From an uncultured Collinsella sp. (GTDB taxonomy: Bacteria; Actinomycetota; Coriobacteriia; Coriobacteriales; Coriobacteriaceae), in contig CABMPS010000086.1 of the NCBI GenBank assembly GCA_902388545.1, forward strand, positions 1-7,807: DNA of 7,807 nt, read 5' to 3'. This document shows positions 6,093 through 7,807 of this stretch, piece by piece. The position numbers and the translations under genes are program-made. Within the stretch, counting starts at the first letter, position 1. Each line of letters opens with the position of its first letter. The notes beneath the pieces are model-generated. The model worked only from the letters and a program-made list of their open reading frames with translations. It was not told the DNA's origin and searched no databases.

Positions 6093-6204
6093 GACGGGCT
6101 TCTCTCGGCGTTGTGATATCGACGGCCCCCATTGTCGCACGCCGGCTCATGCAGGTTGGGCTAGACAAAAGACAATCTCGTGCATACCCTGCGGACGCAT
6201 ATGG

Positions 6205-6242
6205 AAAACGCCACCGCCGGAGGGGAGCTCGGCGGTGGCGTT
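6205..6242 (-). terminator. Strong intrinsic terminator after the surface protein gene
   Basis: A perfect 13-bp stem, AACGCCACCGCCG (6207-6219 on plus) with CGGCGGTGGCGTT (6230-6242), has a 10-base loop and is followed on the minus strand by TTTT and CC. It lies about 58 bases after the surface protein stop and isolates that gene from the hydrolase downstream. Confidence 0.88.
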
Positions 6243-6299
6243 GTTAAACGGTGCTGGGACTCGGGGCCTTCGCGGGAGCTGCCATGTGCGCAGAGGCGT

Positions 6300-7807
6300 C
6301 TACGAGCGTTTGCGGCTCGCCATGGTGCCTGCGGCGATAGCGGCTGTTCCCGCAAGGACGGTTGCCACGATGGCCGCACCCGAGGTGTCGCCGGTTGCCG
6401 CGAGCACGCCCGTGGCCTTGGCTTTCGTGGTTGAAGCCGCAACGGCCTTGGTCGGCTTTGAGCCCTCAGGCTTGGGGTTCTGCTTGGACTCCGCGGGCTT
6501 GCTTTCTGCGGGCTTGGTCTCGTCGGGCTTGGGGTCTTCCGGCTTGGCTACCTCGGGAGGTGCGATGGTCGTGCTTTTGGCGACTGCTTTGATATAGAGG
6601 GAGTCGACCGTGGCGTCGCCCGTGCCGATGGCTTGGCCTGCCTCGTAGATGCCGTCACGGAGCTTGCGATAGTCAACGACCTTGCCGCCTTCGGGCGTCT
6701 GGATGGCGGCGTTCTCAATCTTGATGGTGCCGATTGTCTTGCCGTCAGCGCTCATGGCACGGGCAAAGATTGCCGCTGTATCTCCTTCGGCCGTTACCTT
6801 GCTGCGGATGATCGAGATGACTGCGGGTGTGACGCCCTCGCTGGTCTGGGCGATGATGCCGATGTTCTCGCCTTGGGGTTCGCGCCTCGTCTCGCCATCT
6901 TGGTTTTCGCTGTAGGGGATGGGGCCGTCGCCGTTCTCGACATAGCGGGCTATGGCCTTGACAACGGAGTCGCTGATGTAGATGTGGCCACCCTTCTCGT
7001 TGGGTCGATCGTTTCTGGTGGAGAATGCAGCCGAAATCTCGCCTTCCGCAAACGCGTCCACGGTGGAGCCGTTCTTGACGACGATGTCGTCCTGGTAGGT
7101 GAAGAGGGCGATGGCGCCACCGTATCTGCCTTTACTTGCACGGACCGTCACGTTTGCATGATCGAGGGTGATGCCCTTGTGGGCATAGACGCCATATTCA
7201 ACACCGTTTACGTTGAGGGAGGCGTTTGTGGCTGCGAGGCTGCCCTTGGCCTCGACGGCAGCGTCTTTCTCGGAGCTTGCCTTGACCTGGCTGCCGTCCG
7301 AGATGTTGATACTGCCGCCGCTCCAAAGGGCCTCACCATCGGCTGAGCTTGCCTCGACCGTCCCGCCACCCTTGATGGTGAGGTTCTTGTCGGTTCCAAT
7401 ACCCTTGTCCTTGGTAGCCCTGGCGGTGACGGATTCGCTGTCGTCAATCGTGATATTGCCGTTTGCCCTGATGCCATCCGATGCACCCGTGGCGTTGACG
7501 TTGCCCGAACCTTTGATAGCGAGATCGCCCCCGGCATTGATGGCATCAAACCCAGTGCTCGTGGCGTTGACGGATCCGGCTCCGTCGATGTTGATATTAC
7601 CCGTGGAGAGGATAGCGTCCTCAGTAGATGTCACGCTGAGCGTGCTGCCCGCGTTGCCTTGGATATTGAGCTCGGCGTTCTCATTCTTGCCATGAGAAGC
7701 CTTGATGCCTTCGATCCAGTCGGCAGTGACGATGTTGTTTCCCGAGTAATTCACGTTGAGCTTGCCTGCGGCCTGGATCTCGCCGCCGTTATAGTTGTTG
7801 AGCTTCA
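6300..7807 (-). CDS. Sortase-anchored repeat surface protein, N-terminus beyond the window
   Basis: The reading frame is open to the right edge, so the visible 501 codons are the C-terminal part of a larger protein; the GTG at 7754 is internal (KLNVNYSGNN). The first roughly 220 visible residues are regular 23-25-residue units rich in Gly, Asn, Ala, Ser and Thr, as in parallel beta-helix adhesins. A less regular region follows with the same strand pattern (IVVKNGSTVDAFAEG, HIYISDSVVKAIA, VISIIRSKVTAEGDTAAIFA). Then comes a Pro/Lys/Glu-rich linker, a sortase signal LAATGD (Leu codon at 6404), a hydrophobic segment (AAIVATVLAGTAAIAAGTMA) and the basic tail RKRS. It should be exported and covalently attached to peptidoglycan. 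LAATG departs from LPxTG at position 2, a type of variation known in actinobacterial sortase substrates. The ligand is unknown; no named adhesin is recognised. The signal peptide and any upstream domains are out of view. Confidence 0.88.
   Translation of the reverse strand, partial: KLNNYNGGEIQAAGKLNVNYSGNNIVTADWIEGIKASHGKNENAELNIQGNAGSTLSVTSTEDAILSTGNINIDGAGSVNATSTGFDAINAGGDLAIKGSGNVNATGASDGIRANGNITIDDSESVTARATKDKGIGTDKNLTIKGGGTVEASSADGEALWSGGSINISDGSQVKASSEKDAAVEAKGSLAATNASLNVNGVEYGVYAHKGITLDHANVTVRASKGRYGGAIALFTYQDDIVVKNGSTVDAFAEGEISAAFSTRNDRPNEKGGHIYISDSVVKAIARYVENGDGPIPYSENQDGETRREPQGENIGIIAQTSEGVTPAVISIIRSKVTAEGDTAAIFARAMSADGKTIGTIKIENAAIQTPEGGKVVDYRKLRDGIYEAGQAIGTGDATVDSLYIKAVAKSTTIAPPEVAKPEDPKPDETKPAESKPAESKQNPKPEGSKPTKAVAASTTKAKATGVLAATGDTSGAAIVATVLAGTAAIAAGTMASRKRS
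6447..6560 (-). repeat. Pro/Lys/Glu-rich cell-wall-spanning linker
   Basis: Thirty-eight residues between PPEVAKPEDPKP and PEGSKPTK carry a loose repeat of KPxExKP, including a tandem KPAES-KPAES. Such charged proline-rich segments commonly thread Gram-positive peptidoglycan just before the sortase signal. The near-identical tandem units could vary in number between strains. Confidence 0.75.
7103..7673 (-). repeat. 23-25-residue beta-helix-like repeats in the surface protein
   Basis: Strand starts recur at nearly constant spacing: ELNIQG, NINIDG, DLAIKG, NITIDD, NLTIKG, SINISD, SLAATN, ITLDHA, with intervals of 25, 24, 23, 24, 24, 24 and 23 codons. Each unit reads roughly [N/S/D]-hydrophobic-x-I-x-G-x-G-x-V-x-A-[S/T], then about ten residues ending in A/G-I-x-A-x-G. 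The units differ enough in sequence to be old repeats rather than recent DNA duplications. The array probably continues leftward in the protein beyond the window. Confidence 0.75.

Noticed and set aside
6093..6140. Upstream GTG extension of the hydrolase
   Set aside because: The added residues (RQWGPSISQRREKP) do not resemble the family N-terminus and no better ribosome binding site supports the GTG.
6633..7346. Plus-strand open frame of 237 codons
   Set aside because: It is antisense to the repeat region of the surface protein; the Ala/Asp/Gly/Val-rich translation mirrors the repeat codons and matches no family.
7103..7673. CRISPR-like or tandem DNA repeats
   Set aside because: The periodicity of about 72 bases is seen in the protein, not as near-identical DNA copies; there are no unique spacers between exact repeats.

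Overview
The window reads as chromosomal DNA of a high-GC Gram-positive gut bacterium, most likely a Coriobacteriia member resembling Collinsella. The reasons are the GC-rich, GC3-biased coding style, clear AGGAGG-type ribosome binding sites, and a sortase-anchored surface protein with a variant LAATG signal. This assignment is inferred from style and gene content; no marker gene is present.

Left part (1-807): the N-terminal two thirds of a hydroxyethylthiazole kinase (thiM, minus strand) runs off the left edge. Its leader carries a recognisable TPP riboswitch aptamer, then an intrinsic terminator and a small hairpin over the ribosome binding site. A promoter facing the other way drives the next gene.

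Centre (808-3912, plus strand): a Cof-type HAD phosphatase and a LysR-type regulator are separated by 10 bases and look co-transcribed. After a 155-base AT-rich gap comes a core-type cobalamin-independent methionine synthase homologue (YxjG/YxjH-like) with all four zinc ligands. The gap holds a near-perfect dyad with the outer form TATAG-N7-CTATA. As I recall it, this is the outer pattern of the streptococcal MET-box bound by the LysR regulator MtaR/MetR, and the neighbouring LysR protein resembles that family. A compact local methionine regulatory circuit is the most interesting reading of the window.

Right-centre (3913-5430): a uracil/xanthine permease of the NCS2 family (uraA-like), with a hairpin in its leader, ends at a terminator that works in both directions. 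It meets a minus-strand alpha/beta hydrolase of the esterase type, which ends in the T-run of the same terminator.

Right part (6205-7807): a strong minus-strand terminator closes a large surface protein gene that continues beyond the right edge. Its visible part has about 23-25-residue beta-helix-like repeats, a Pro/Lys/Glu-rich wall-spanning linker, an LAATG sortase signal, a membrane segment and a basic tail.

I see no mobile element, CRISPR array, tRNA or rRNA. Most of the window is ordinary metabolism; the regulatory DNA is the part worth a second look.
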